DNA of 64,000 nt. Origin: Bordetella parapertussis. Its GTDB lineage: Bacteria > Pseudomonadota > Gammaproteobacteria > Burkholderiales > Burkholderiaceae_C. Positions 48,624 to 57,132 of the stretch are shown one piece after another. How positions within the stretch are numbered: position 1 is the first letter of the stretch; each line of letters opens with the position of its first letter. Under the pieces are notes generated by a model. The model was given only the letters and a program-made list of their open reading frames with translations. It had not been told where the DNA came from and ran no database searches. The stretch is from positions 19,016 through 83,015 of the forward strand of contig CAMDKD010000008.1 in the NCBI GenBank assembly GCA_945901125.1, written 5' to 3'. Both the position numbers and the translations under genes were made by a program.

Positions 48624-49661
48624 TCAGTTGTAGCGGCTGGCCATGGCATCCAAACTGACCGGCTTGATGTTTTGCGCATGACCTGCGCAACCGAAGGCTT
48701 CAAAACGGGCTTTGCAAATACCGCGTGCGGCTTTGCGCGCAGCGATCAAGGCTTTGCGCGGATCGAATTCGCTTTTGTCTTGCGCAAACGCCTGGCGCAT
48801 GGCGCCGGTCATTGCCAGACGTATGTCTGTGTCAATATTGACTTTGCGCACCCCCGAGCGAATGCCGCGCTGAATTTCTTCCACCGGCACGCCATAGGTT
48901 TCTTTGATGTCGCCGCCGAACTCGCGAATGATGGCCAGCCATTCCTGCGGCACGCTGCTCGAACCGTGCATCACCAGGTGCGTGTTCGGCACCGATTGGT
49001 GGATAGCCACGATTTGTTCCATGGCCAGAATGTCGCCCGTGGGTTTGCGGGTGAATTTGTAAGCGCCGTGGCTGGTGCCGATGGCAATCGCCAAGGCGTC
49101 AACGCCGGTGAGCTTGACAAAATCTTTGGCCTGCACCGGGTCTGTCAGCAGCATGTCGTGGGTCAGTTTGCCCACTGCGCCTATGCCGTCTTCCTCACCG
49201 GCTTCACCGGTTTCCAATGAACCCAAACAACCGAGTTCGCCCTCGACCGACACGCCCACAGAATGCGCCATCTCGCAGACACGGCGGGTGACATCGACGT
49301 TGTAGTCGTAGCTGGCCGGTGTCTTGCCGTCCTGCATCAGCGAGCCGTCCATCATCACGCTGGAGAAACCGGAACGAATCGATTGTTGGCACACGGCAGG
49401 CGACACACCATGGTCTTGGTGCATGACCACGGGTATGTCCGGATGAGATTCGATGGCAGCCAACACCAGGTGACGCAGATACGCTTCACCCGCGTATTTG
49501 CGTGCACCTGCAGAGGCTTGCAGAATCACCGGGCTGTGGGTTTCTTGCGCAGCCTCCATGATGGCCTGGACTTGCTCTAAGTTGTTGACGTTGAATGCGG
49601 GTACGCCGTAACCGTGCTCGGCAGCGTGGTCCAGTACTTGGCGCAGTGAAACGAGAGCCAT
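48624..49661 (-). CDS. cbbA: Fructose-1,6-bisphosphate aldolase class II
   Basis: A 345-residue class II aldolase. Zn site HQDHG at residues 81-85, LTDPVQ and DALAIAIGTSHGAYKF, HGSSSVP; VRKVNIDTDIRLAMTG near the end. It condenses dihydroxyacetone phosphate with glyceraldehyde 3-phosphate (and, in the Calvin cycle, with erythrose 4-phosphate). Ribosome site GGAGA is upstream. It lies in the cbb unit between prk and glyA. The length is normal for the Burkholderiales group. Confidence 0.93.
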   Translation of the reverse strand: MALVSLRQVLDHAAEHGYGVPAFNVNNLEQVQAIMEAAQETHSPVILQASAGARKYAGEAYLRHLVLAAIESHPDIPVVMHQDHGVSPAVCQQSIRSGFSSVMMDGSLMQDGKTPASYDYNVDVTRRVCEMAHSVGVSVEGELGCLGSLETGEAGEEDGIGAVGKLTHDMLLTDPVQAKDFVKLTGVDALAIAIGTSHGAYKFTRKPTGDILAMEQIVAIHQSVPNTHLVMHGSSSVPQEWLAIIREFGGDIKETYGVPVEEIQRGIRSGVRKVNIDTDIRLAMTGAMRQAFAQDKSEFDPRKALIAARKAARGICKARFEAFGCAGHAQNIKPVSLDAMASRYN

Positions 49662-49699
49662 AAATAAATCTCCGGGTAAATTGATTAAAAGGACAGGCC

Positions 49700-50572
49700 T
49701 CAGGCCTTTTTCTTGCGTTCCATCATGCGCCAGACAAACGGCGTAAAGATCAGTTGCATGGCTAATTCCATCTTGCCGCCGGGCACCACCACGGTGTTGG
49801 CGCGCGACATGAATGAGTCTGGAATCATGTTGAGCAAATAAGGAAAGTCAATGCCTTTGGGATTGGCAAAGCGGATCACGACAAAGCTTTCATCAGGCGC
49901 CGGTATCTCGCGCGCAATGAAAGGGTTGGATGTGTCCACACAAGGCACGCGCTGAAAATTCACATGCGTGTGTGCAAACTGCGGGCAAATGTAATTCACG
50001 TAATCCGGCATGCGACGCAAAATCGTGTCAGTCACCGCTTCGGTGGAATAACCGCGTTTGGATTTGTCACGCCAGAGTTTTTGAATCCACTCTAAGTTGA
50101 TGACCGGCACCACGCCAATCAGCAAGTCGGGGTGTTTGGCGATATTCACCTCGGGCGTCACCACCGCGCCGTGCAAGCCTTCGTAAAACAGCAAATCGGT
50201 GCCGCTGGGAACGTCTTCCCAGGGCGTGAAGGTACCCGGGTCTTGTTTGTACGGTGCGGCTTCTTCAAGGTCGTGCAAATACTTTCTGCGCTTGCCAGAG
50301 CCTGTTTCTGCATAGGTGCGAAACAAAGTTTCTAACTCGGCAAACAAGTTGGTTGTCGGGCCGAAATGGCTGAAATTTTTGTCGCCCTGCTTTTCGGCTT
50401 CGGCGGCTTTTTTGCGCATTTCCAAGCGGTCATAGCGGTGAAAGCTGTCGCCTTCGATGATGGCTGCTGTGACTTTTTCTCTGCGGAAAATATTCTCAAA
50501 GGTGCGCGTGACCGAGGTAGTGCCGGCTCCTGAAGAACCGGTGATGGCAATGACGGGGTGTTTGACTGACAT
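49700..50572 (-). CDS. cbbP: Phosphoribulokinase
   Basis: A 290-residue proteobacterial phosphoribulokinase: P-loop GSSGAGTTS at 12-20, EGDSFHRYDR, FYEGLHGAVVTPEVNI, and IDFPYLLNMIPDSFMSR. It phosphorylates ribulose 5-phosphate to ribulose 1,5-bisphosphate, the RuBisCO substrate. This is a hallmark enzyme of the Calvin cycle and confirms the autotrophic reading of the operon. Gap to fbp is 30 nt. No regulatory Cys pair like that of plants was searched for or noticed. Confidence 0.95.
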   Translation of the reverse strand: MSVKHPVIAITGSSGAGTTSVTRTFENIFRREKVTAAIIEGDSFHRYDRLEMRKKAAEAEKQGDKNFSHFGPTTNLFAELETLFRTYAETGSGKRRKYLHDLEEAAPYKQDPGTFTPWEDVPSGTDLLFYEGLHGAVVTPEVNIAKHPDLLIGVVPVINLEWIQKLWRDKSKRGYSTEAVTDTILRRMPDYVNYICPQFAHTHVNFQRVPCVDTSNPFIAREIPAPDESFVVIRFANPKGIDFPYLLNMIPDSFMSRANTVVVPGGKMELAMQLIFTPFVWRMMERKKKA

Positions 50573-50602
50573 GGCTTGGAGACCTTTTATTTTTTAAAAA
50601 TT

Positions 50603-51697
50603 TCAGATCCGAAACAAACTGCGCTCGGCGAACAAGGGATTGTCATTTTCAGTTTCCGCCGGTTCGCTGTGGTAGCGCTCTATGCGTTCAACTTCATTTT
50701 TAGAACCGAACACCAGACCGATGCGCTGATGCAAACTTTCAGGGTTCACTGACAGCATAGGTTCGCGCCCGGTGCTGGCACGACCGCCTGCCTGCTCCAT
50801 CACCATGCCGATAGGGTTGGCCTCGTACAGCAAACGCAAGCGACCTGCTTTGCTCGGGTCTTTGTTGTCGCGCGGGTACATAAACACGCCGCCGCGCATC
50901 AGAATGCGGTGCGCTTCTGCCACCATGGAAGCTATCCACCTCATATTGAAGTCTTTGCCGCGCACACCGGATTTACCTGCCAGACATTCATCGACATAGC
51001 GTGTGATAGGTGCTTCCCAAAAGCGGCTGTTGGAAGCGTTGATGGCAAATTCCTGCGTGTCTTCAGGCACCCGCAATTGCGGATGCGTCAACATGAACTC
51101 GCCCAAATTCGGGTCCAGCGTGAAACCGGCAGCGCCGTTACCGACAGTCAGCACCAACATGGTGGTTGGGCCGTACAAGGCGTAACCGGCAGCCATTTGC
51201 TGACTGCCCGGCTGCAGAAAATCTATTTCTGTCACATCCCGACCGCTGTCAATGACGTCTTGCGGTGCACGCAAAATAGAAAAAATACTGCCAACCGAAA
51301 CGTTCACATCGATGTTGGATGAGCCATCCAAGGGGTCGAACACCAGCATATATTTGCCGCGCGGAAACTGCGTCTGAATCTGGTACGGTTCGTCCATTTC
51401 TTCGGACGCCATGCCTGCCAGGTGACCGGCCCATTCATTCATACGAATGAACAAATCATTGCTCAATACATCGAGTTTTTTCTGGGTTTCGCCTTGCACG
51501 TTGATGGATTTGCCGCCGTCAGCCGCTTGATCGCCGTACATGCCGCCGAGCTCACCCATGGCGACCGCGCGTGCAATCGCTTTGCAAGCCAGCGCCACAT
51601 CCAGAATGAGCGCGTTGAAGTCGCCGCTGGAAGCGGGGAAACGCCTGCGCTCTTCGATCAGGTATTGGGTCAGTGTGGTGCGGTGGCGTAAAGGCAT
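50603..51697 (-). CDS. cbbF: Fructose-1,6-bisphosphatase class I
   Basis: A 364-residue FBPase; start MPLRHRTTLTQYL. Metal/substrate motif FDPLDGSSNID at 121-130, VLTVGNGAAGFTLDPN, GGVFMYPRD and EANPIGMVMEQAGG. It removes the 1-phosphate of fructose 1,6-bisphosphate and probably of sedoheptulose 1,7-bisphosphate in the Calvin cycle. Only one FBPase appears in the window. It begins 14 nt after the cbbY stop. Confidence 0.94.
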   Translation of the reverse strand: MPLRHRTTLTQYLIEERRRFPASSGDFNALILDVALACKAIARAVAMGELGGMYGDQAADGGKSINVQGETQKKLDVLSNDLFIRMNEWAGHLAGMASEEMDEPYQIQTQFPRGKYMLVFDPLDGSSNIDVNVSVGSIFSILRAPQDVIDSGRDVTEIDFLQPGSQQMAAGYALYGPTTMLVLTVGNGAAGFTLDPNLGEFMLTHPQLRVPEDTQEFAINASNSRFWEAPITRYVDECLAGKSGVRGKDFNMRWIASMVAEAHRILMRGGVFMYPRDNKDPSKAGRLRLLYEANPIGMVMEQAGGRASTGREPMLSVNPESLHQRIGLVFGSKNEVERIERYHSEPAETENDNPLFAERSLFRI

Positions 51698-51711
51698 GGT
51701 TATCTTTCTCT

Positions 51712-52419
51712 TCAGGCGGCGTGCCAAACGCGCAATTGTTCAACAGTAGTGCCGCTCAGATCCGGCAGAAGCTTCAAGGCACCGGCAAAATCGTGGTGCG
51801 AAGTGAAGCTGTTGGGCGTGACGATCACCGGCAGACCGGCACTTACCGCTGCGTGCAAACCATTGGATGAATCTTCAAACGCCAGACAGTCAGCGCCAGT
51901 CAATGCCAGGCGCGTCAGCGTTTGCGTGTAAACCTGCGGATGCGGTTTTTTCTTAGGCGCAGTTGATGCGTCTTCGATCACAGCAAACAATTCTTTCCAG
52001 TCCGGGCCGATGGCGTTACGCAACAGCACGGCGATGTTGACCGGTGAGGTAGTCGTGGCAATCGCCAATCGCAAACCTGCTTGGTGCGCTTTTTGTATCA
52101 AATTCAGCACGCCCGGGCGCAATTGCACCGCGCCGGATTGCACGGCGTTTTCGTAGGCCGCGGTTTTCATGGAGTGTAAACGGTCTATGGTGTCTTTCAA
52201 ACCGCCGCCGTCTATGTCTTTCACGTCCGGATGCACTTGCTTCCAGTAATGCAACATGCGCTCTTTGCCGCCTGATATCTCCAACAATTTGGTGTAGCCG
52301 GGTTCGTCCCAATGCCAATCCAGGCCTTCTTCGGCGAAGGCGTGGTTAAAAGCTGCCAAGTGCGCGCTTTCGGTGTCGGCCAAGGTGCCGTCAACATCAA
52401 ATATCAGCGCTTTAAGCAT
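51712..52419 (-). CDS. cbbY: Xylulose-1,5-bisphosphate phosphatase CbbY
   Basis: A 235-residue HAD phosphatase starting MLKALIFDVDGTLADTES, with catalytic Asp residues 8 and 10. The cap region SGGKERMLHYW and later LAIATTTSPVNIAVLL, EDSSNGLHAA follow the CbbY pattern found beside form I red-type RuBisCO, not phosphoglycolate phosphatase CbbZ. It removes XuBP, an inhibitory RuBisCO by-product. It sits between cbbX and fbp, with 19 nt to the cbbX stop. Distinguishing CbbY from CbbZ rests on cap-domain resemblance. Confidence 0.8.
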   Translation of the reverse strand: MLKALIFDVDGTLADTESAHLAAFNHAFAEEGLDWHWDEPGYTKLLEISGGKERMLHYWKQVHPDVKDIDGGGLKDTIDRLHSMKTAAYENAVQSGAVQLRPGVLNLIQKAHQAGLRLAIATTTSPVNIAVLLRNAIGPDWKELFAVIEDASTAPKKKPHPQVYTQTLTRLALTGADCLAFEDSSNGLHAAVSAGLPVIVTPNSFTSHHDFAGALKLLPDLSGTTVEQLRVWHAA

Positions 52420-52438
52420 CAGATCACTTCCAATATGT

Positions 52439-53413
52439 TTATTCATCCGGACGCACGTCCGCTTGCTGAAAGACCCGACTGGCGGCAAAGTCGGACGCAG
52501 TCAAGGTGCTTAAGTCATCGGCGCTCAGTTGCCGGTCTCGGTCGGCAAACAGCCGGCTGGCCTGGCGCAGTCGCGCCCGGTCCAATGCATTTCGCACGCT
52601 GCGAGCGTTGGCAAAATGGGGCTGCTGCACCCTCAAGCCCAGGTAGCGCTGAAACACCGTGTCGGCATCCGGCGCAAACACATAGTTTTGCTCTTCCAGC
52701 ATTTTTTGCGAAATCTGCAGTAACTCATCAACCGAATAGTCGGGAAAGTCAATGTGGTGTGCGACACGCGAACTCATACCGGGGTTAGACTCGAAGAAGA
52801 TATCCATTCGGTCTTTGTAGCCCGCCAGAATCACCACCAAATCGTCTCGCTGGTTTTCCATGACTTGCAACAATATTTCGATGGCCTCTTGACCATAGTC
52901 GCGTTCGTTTTCGGGGCGGTACAAATAGTAAGCCTCGTCAATGAACAGCACCCCGCCCATGGCTTTTTTCAAGACTTCTTTGGTTTTGGGCGCGGTGTGA
53001 CCAATGTACTGACCCACCAAATCGTCGCGGGTCACTGCCACCAGGTGGCCCTTGCGAACATAGCCTAGGCGGTGCAGGATTTGCGCCATGCGCATGGCCA
53101 CCGAGGTTTTACCAGTGCCCGGGTTGCCCACAAAGTTCATGTGCAAGCTAGGTGACTCGCTGACCAGACCTAGATTGGTGCGTAGCTTGTCAATCACCAG
53201 CAAGGCCGCAATGTCGCGGATGCGGGCCTTCACCGGAGCCAGCCCCACCAGATCACGGTCCAGCTCGGCGATGACCTCCTCCACCTGCGACTGGGCCAGC
53301 ACCTCACCCACGCTACGCGCTTGGCCCAGGGTCACTGCCGGCGCCTCTGCGGTTTGTGCTGCGGTTGTCACGGGTGTCTCGGCGCGCACGCCAGGAATGG
53401 AGGAGTTGCTCAT
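52439..53413 (-). CDS. cbbX: Red-type RuBisCO activase CbbX (AAA+)
   Basis: A 324-residue AAA+ ATPase. Ser/Ala-rich N-terminus, Walker A GNPGTGKTS at 96-104, Walker B GGVLFIDEAYYLY, sensor AGYKDRMD and Arg finger region. CbbX remodels inhibited RuBisCO by pulling on the large-subunit C-terminus; red-type (form IC/ID) enzymes use it. It follows cbbS by 26 nt. This, with the extended CbbS, shows the RuBisCO belongs to the red lineage. Confidence 0.93.
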   Translation of the reverse strand: MSNSSIPGVRAETPVTTAAQTAEAPAVTLGQARSVGEVLAQSQVEEVIAELDRDLVGLAPVKARIRDIAALLVIDKLRTNLGLVSESPSLHMNFVGNPGTGKTSVAMRMAQILHRLGYVRKGHLVAVTRDDLVGQYIGHTAPKTKEVLKKAMGGVLFIDEAYYLYRPENERDYGQEAIEILLQVMENQRDDLVVILAGYKDRMDIFFESNPGMSSRVAHHIDFPDYSVDELLQISQKMLEEQNYVFAPDADTVFQRYLGLRVQQPHFANARSVRNALDRARLRQASRLFADRDRQLSADDLSTLTASDFAASRVFQQADVRPDE

Positions 53414-53439
53414 GGCTTTGTCGCAGTCTGGGCGCGCGC

Positions 53440-53874
53440 TTAGTAGCGCTCGCCTTCGGGTTTATCGGTGGCGTAGCTGTGTACGGTGTACTGGATCTGA
53501 CGCCCGCCGATCTCTTGCCTCGTCAGGCCGAAGCCGGGTTCTTTCTTCGGCCGGTTGACGATGTATGACATTTGCACCGACTCAACGCCTTGTGTTGCAT
53601 CGAACGCCGTGACACGAATGTAGTGATTAGGAAACGTCTTGCGGCAGGCATTTACCTCCGTCAAGATGGCTGACGCGTCCTTCAAGTCAAACATCGGGTT
53701 ACCGTACATCTCCCAGTAGGTGTTGCGGGGATGCGGATCGTCGGTGTATTCAACGCCGAGTGCCCAGTTTTTGCTGAGCGCGTACTCGATCTGAGCGGTT
53801 ATCTGCTTGTCAGTCAGGTCGGGCAGGAATGAGAACTGGCCTTGTGTGAGGCGATTGCCGTGGTTGGTCATCAT
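53440..53874 (-). CDS. cbbS: RuBisCO small subunit (red-type)
   Basis: A 144-residue small subunit: FSFLPDLTDKQITAQIEYAL near the start, TYWEMYGNPMFD and CRKTFPNHYIRVTAFDATQG. The long C-terminal extension (after about residue 110: YIVNRPKKEPGFGL) is typical of form IC/ID small subunits. It assembles as L8S8 with CbbL. Two adjacent Met codons; AAGGAG lies 10 nt before the first. Gap to cbbL 14 nt. Confidence 0.95.
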   Translation of the reverse strand: MMTNHGNRLTQGQFSFLPDLTDKQITAQIEYALSKNWALGVEYTDDPHPRNTYWEMYGNPMFDLKDASAILTEVNACRKTFPNHYIRVTAFDATQGVESVQMSYIVNRPKKEPGFGLTRQEIGGRQIQYTVHSYATDKPEGERY

Positions 53875-53888
53875 GATGAGGTATCTCC

Positions 53889-55370
53889 TTAATTGGATGC
53901 CGTCGGCGTGACGGCGAAGTCGGCGGTGTCAGTGGATTCGTAATTAAAGCTGATGTCACCCCAGGTGTCGATGGCGGCCTTCAAAGGCGAGCACCACTTG
54001 GCGGCATCTTGCAGGATCTGCGGACCTTCGTTCCAAATGTCGCGGCCTTCATTGCGCGCCAGCACCATGGCTTCGAGGGCGACGCGATTCGCTGTGGCGC
54101 CGGCCTGGATGCCTTGCGGGTGGCCAATCGTGCCGCCGCCGAACTGCAGTACCACGTCGTCGCCGAGGTAGGTCAGCAACTGGTGCATTTGACCAGCATG
54201 GATGCCGCCAGAGGCGACCGGCATGACCTTGTTCAGTGAAGCCCAGTCCTGCTCGAAGAACAGACCCTTTTCAAGTTGCATAGGAGTGTGCGTGTCCAGC
54301 AGCGTATCGTAGAAACCGCGGATCATCATCGGGTCGCCTTCCAACTTGCCGACCACCGTACCGGCGTGGATGTGGTCCACACCCGCCATGCGCATCCATT
54401 TGCAGATGACGCGGAAGTTCATGCCGTGGTTCTTCTGGCGCGAGTAGGTGCTGTTGCCTGCGCGGTGCAGGTGCAGGATCATGTCGTTTTTACGCGCCCA
54501 CAAGGCCATGCTCTGGATTGCCGTGTAGCCGATCACCAAGTCGATCATGATGATCACGCTGCCCAGGCTCTTGGCGAATTCGGCACGGGCGTACATTTCT
54601 TCCATCGTGCCGGCAGTGACGTTCAGGTAGTGGCCTTTGACCTCACCGGTTGCCGCGCTGGCTTTGTTGACGGCCTCCATGCAGTAGAGGAAACGATCGC
54701 GCCAATGCATGAAGGGCTGCGAATTGATGTTTTCGTCGTCCTTCATGAAATCGAGACCGCCTTTGAGGCCTTCGTAGACCACGCGGCCATAGTTACGGCC
54801 CGACAGGCCGAGTTTGGGCTTGGTGGTGGCGCCGAGCAGCGGGCGGCCGAACTTGTCCAAGCGCTCGCGCTCTACGACAACACCGGTAGCAGGACCTTGG
54901 AATGTTTTCAGGTAGGCGACGGGGATGCGCATGTCTTCCAAGCGCAGCGCCTTCACCGCCTTGAAGCCAAAGACGTTGCCGATGATGGACGCAGTCAGGT
55001 TGGCGATAGAGCCGCCTTCGAACAGGTCGATGTCATAAGCGATGTAGGCGAAGTACTGCTGTTCTGTCTTGGTGCCGGGACCGGTGTTTGGAACGGCATC
55101 GACGCGGTATGCTTTGGCGCGGTAGAGGTCGCAGGCGGTCAGGCGGTCGGTCCATACCACCGTCCAAGTGGCGGTAGAAGATTCGCCGGCCACGGCGGCT
55201 GCGCACTCTTCGGAATCAACACCTTCCTGAGGCGTCATGCGGAACATGGCGATCAAGTCGGTTTCCTTGGGCTGGTAGTCTGGATCCCAGTAGCCCATTT
55301 GTTTGTATCTCAAGACGCCGGCGCTGTAGCGCTTTTTGCCGTCGGTGATTTGACTGTCTTTGTCGCTCAT
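53889..55370 (-). CDS. cbbL: RuBisCO large subunit, form I red-type
   Basis: A 493-residue large subunit. The ATG at 55368-55370 starts MSDKDSQITDGKKRYS; the frame extends further but without homology. Active-site residues: TTKPKLG (Lys185), the carbamylated Lys210 in GGLDFMKDDEN, HRAGNSTYSR and loop-6 VASGGIHAGQM. It fixes CO2 on ribulose bisphosphate and also oxygenates it, forming 2-phosphoglycolate. First gene of the ten-gene cbb unit, divergent to cbbR. The N-terminal and small-subunit traits point to form IC. Confidence 0.97.
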   Translation of the reverse strand: MSDKDSQITDGKKRYSAGVLRYKQMGYWDPDYQPKETDLIAMFRMTPQEGVDSEECAAAVAGESSTATWTVVWTDRLTACDLYRAKAYRVDAVPNTGPGTKTEQQYFAYIAYDIDLFEGGSIANLTASIIGNVFGFKAVKALRLEDMRIPVAYLKTFQGPATGVVVERERLDKFGRPLLGATTKPKLGLSGRNYGRVVYEGLKGGLDFMKDDENINSQPFMHWRDRFLYCMEAVNKASAATGEVKGHYLNVTAGTMEEMYARAEFAKSLGSVIIMIDLVIGYTAIQSMALWARKNDMILHLHRAGNSTYSRQKNHGMNFRVICKWMRMAGVDHIHAGTVVGKLEGDPMMIRGFYDTLLDTHTPMQLEKGLFFEQDWASLNKVMPVASGGIHAGQMHQLLTYLGDDVVLQFGGGTIGHPQGIQAGATANRVALEAMVLARNEGRDIWNEGPQILQDAAKWCSPLKAAIDTWGDISFNYESTDTADFAVTPTASN

Positions 55371-55436
55371 GTAAAAACTCCACAGTGTTGAAAAGATGTA
55401 TGAACTGTAAAAATTCCTGCACAATAAGTAAATTCA

Positions 55437-55458
55437 TTAATTTTCGATTTTGAATTAA
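55437..55458. promoter_or_regulatory. Candidate CbbR operator in the cbbL-cbbR spacer
   Basis: TTAATT (55437-55442) and AATTAA (55453-55458) form an inverted repeat with a 10-bp spacer, in the 99-bp AT-rich gap between the divergent starts of cbbL and cbbR and next to the cbbR ribosome site. LysR-type regulators bind T-N11-A type palindromes like this. A clear -35/-10 pair could not be assigned. Confidence 0.5.
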
Positions 55459-55469
55459 GGAAAACTTAA

Positions 55470-56405
55470 TTGAAGAACGCCACCTTCAGACAACTCCGAT
55501 TTTTCAACGCGGTAGCCAGACACCTGAGTTTTGCCAAAGCCGCCGAGCTTATGCATGTGTCTGCGCCTGCGGTCACCATGCAAATCAAGGAGTTAGAAGC
55601 CGAGGTCGGTATGCCACTGTTTGAGCGCCAGGGCCGTAAAGTCAGTCTGACCACCACCGGCGAGTACATGCTGGTCTACAGCCGCAAGATGCTGGCTTTG
55701 CTCAAAGACGCCGAGGATGCGGCGGCCAGACTGCAACGCATTGAAACCGGTACGCTGACTATTGGCATGGTGGGTACCGCCACGTATTTCATTCCTGCGC
55801 TGTTGAATAAATTTTTAAAAGAACACGAAGGTATTGAGCTCAAACTGCTGGTTGGCAACCGCAGCGAGCTGGTGCAATGGTTGCAAAACAGCGAGGTTGA
55901 TATCTCCATCATGGGCAAAGCGCCGGATGAACTGCCGACACGCGCTGAACCTTTCGCCGCCAACCCGCTGGTGTTTGTCGCTTCGCCCGAGCACCCGCTG
56001 GCCGGTGAATCCGGACTGCGCGCCGAGGATTTGCGCCAGCAGTTATTTATCGTGCGCGAACCAGGTTCGGGAACGCGCAGCGCCATGGAAAGTTTTTTTA
56101 CACAAGCACGGTTGCAACCGCGTTACAGCATGGAGTTGCAATCCAATGACGCCATCAAGCAAGCGGTGATGGCCAATTTAGGCCTTGGGTTTTTATCGCT
56201 GCACACGATTGCGCTGGAATTGCAAACCCGCAAACTGTGTGTGTTGCCGGTGAACGGTGCGCCGCTGGTGCGCGCCTGGAACGTGGTGCACACGCTCTCC
56301 AAATTGTTGTCGCCAGCTGCCGAGGCATTCAGGTATTTTGTGTTGGAGCACGCGGAGACCGATTTGGCTGCGCAGTTTGGGGAGTTCAGTCAGCCTAAGC
56401 CTTAG
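55470..56405 (+). CDS. cbbR: LysR-type RuBisCO operon regulator CbbR
   Basis: A 311-residue LysR protein starting at a TTG (55470-55472) with AAGG about 9 nt upstream. N-terminal winged helix: QLRFFNAVARHLSFAKAAELMHVSAPAVTMQIKELE, cited here in part; the effector-binding domain spans about 90-300. Orientation opposite to cbbL with an operator-like palindrome between is the usual CbbR layout. It would activate cbb transcription in response to reduced intermediates or RuBP. The identity depends on context as well as resemblance. Confidence 0.9.
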   Translation: MKNATFRQLRFFNAVARHLSFAKAAELMHVSAPAVTMQIKELEAEVGMPLFERQGRKVSLTTTGEYMLVYSRKMLALLKDAEDAAARLQRIETGTLTIGMVGTATYFIPALLNKFLKEHEGIELKLLVGNRSELVQWLQNSEVDISIMGKAPDELPTRAEPFAANPLVFVASPEHPLAGESGLRAEDLRQQLFIVREPGSGTRSAMESFFTQARLQPRYSMELQSNDAIKQAVMANLGLGFLSLHTIALELQTRKLCVLPVNGAPLVRAWNVVHTLSKLLSPAAEAFRYFVLEHAETDLAAQFGEFSQPKP

Positions 56406-56438
56406 TGCGGCCTTAAGTCCGGCCTAATTTGTGACACA

Positions 56439-56514
56439 TGGTGCGGCTGGCGGGGATCGAACCCACGACCCTTGGCTTCGGAGGCCAATACTCTATCCAC
56501 TGAGCTACAGCCGC
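56439..56514 (-). tRNA. tRNA-Arg (CCG anticodon)
   Basis: A 76-nt cloverleaf on the minus strand. The acceptor arms GCGGCTG and CAGCCGC pair, followed by discriminator A and an encoded CCA (complement 56439-56441). The anticodon loop CTCCGAA sits between GGC/GCC stems and reads CCG. The T-arm GGGTTCGATCCC and D-arm AGCTCAGTGGATAGAG match tRNA consensus. It decodes CGG. Confidence 0.95.
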
Positions 56515-56631
56515 AATGTTTGCATTGTAAGTTGCCACAGCGTGTTCAATCAGCATGCGATCTTGTGAGCCATTCGGAAGAGGCGCACTGGCTATAATTT
56601 CAGACTGTTTTCACATCCACTGAAAGTCACC

Positions 56632-57132
56632 ATGAGCGACCAGCACGAAGAGCCACATACCGGCCCCGTCCAAACCCCTAAACAATTTTTACTCTTGGTG
56701 AGCTTGTCTTTTATCTTGCCGATTTTCATCATCATCGGTTTGGTCTACTACGTCACTGCGCAAAACAAACCTGCTGCCGGTGCCAGCAATATGGCCGAGT
56801 CCACAGCCAGTCGCATTCAAAAAGTCGGCGCTGTACAAATCAAGGACGGCAACCGTCCCTTGAAGTCCGGTGAAGATGTGTACAAAGGCCAATGCGCTGC
56901 CTGTCACTCCTCGGGTGCAGCTGGTGCGCCCAAGTTCGGCGACTCTGCTTCCTGGAGCCCGCGTATCAAAACCGGCTATCCCGCTTTGCTCAATTCAGCC
57001 CTCAAAGGCAAAAATGCCATGGCCGCCCAAGCGGGAGGTGAGCACGAAGACGTTGAAATCGGTCGTGCCGTGGTTTACATGGCCAATGCTGCCGGCGCCA
57101 AATTTGCCGAGCCTGCTGCCCCGGCTAAGTGA
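56632..57132 (+). CDS. Membrane-anchored class I cytochrome c (cytochrome c5-like)
   Basis: A 166-residue protein: cytoplasmic N-tail, one transmembrane helix (about 19-43), then a periplasmic c-type heme domain. Heme-binding CAACH is at 88-92; the Met ligand is probably in GKNAMAAQAGG near residues 125-133. The C-terminus is Ala/Pro-rich. It probably carries electrons to a terminal oxidase. It ends just before a terminator hairpin and stands alone downstream of tRNA-Arg. Confidence 0.88.
   Translation: MSDQHEEPHTGPVQTPKQFLLLVSLSFILPIFIIIGLVYYVTAQNKPAAGASNMAESTASRIQKVGAVQIKDGNRPLKSGEDVYKGQCAACHSSGAAGAPKFGDSASWSPRIKTGYPALLNSALKGKNAMAAQAGGEHEDVEIGRAVVYMANAAGAKFAEPAAPAK

Noticed and set aside
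51712..52419. Annotation of the HAD gene as phosphoglycolate phosphatase (cbbZ)
   Set aside because: Cap motifs such as SGGKERM and its place after cbbX fit CbbY better; a cbbZ would have strengthened the C2 reading but is not supported.
54276..55391. Plus-strand frame of 371 residues
   Set aside because: Antisense to cbbL, without ribosome site or recognisable domain; GC-rich coding DNA often leaves such open frames.
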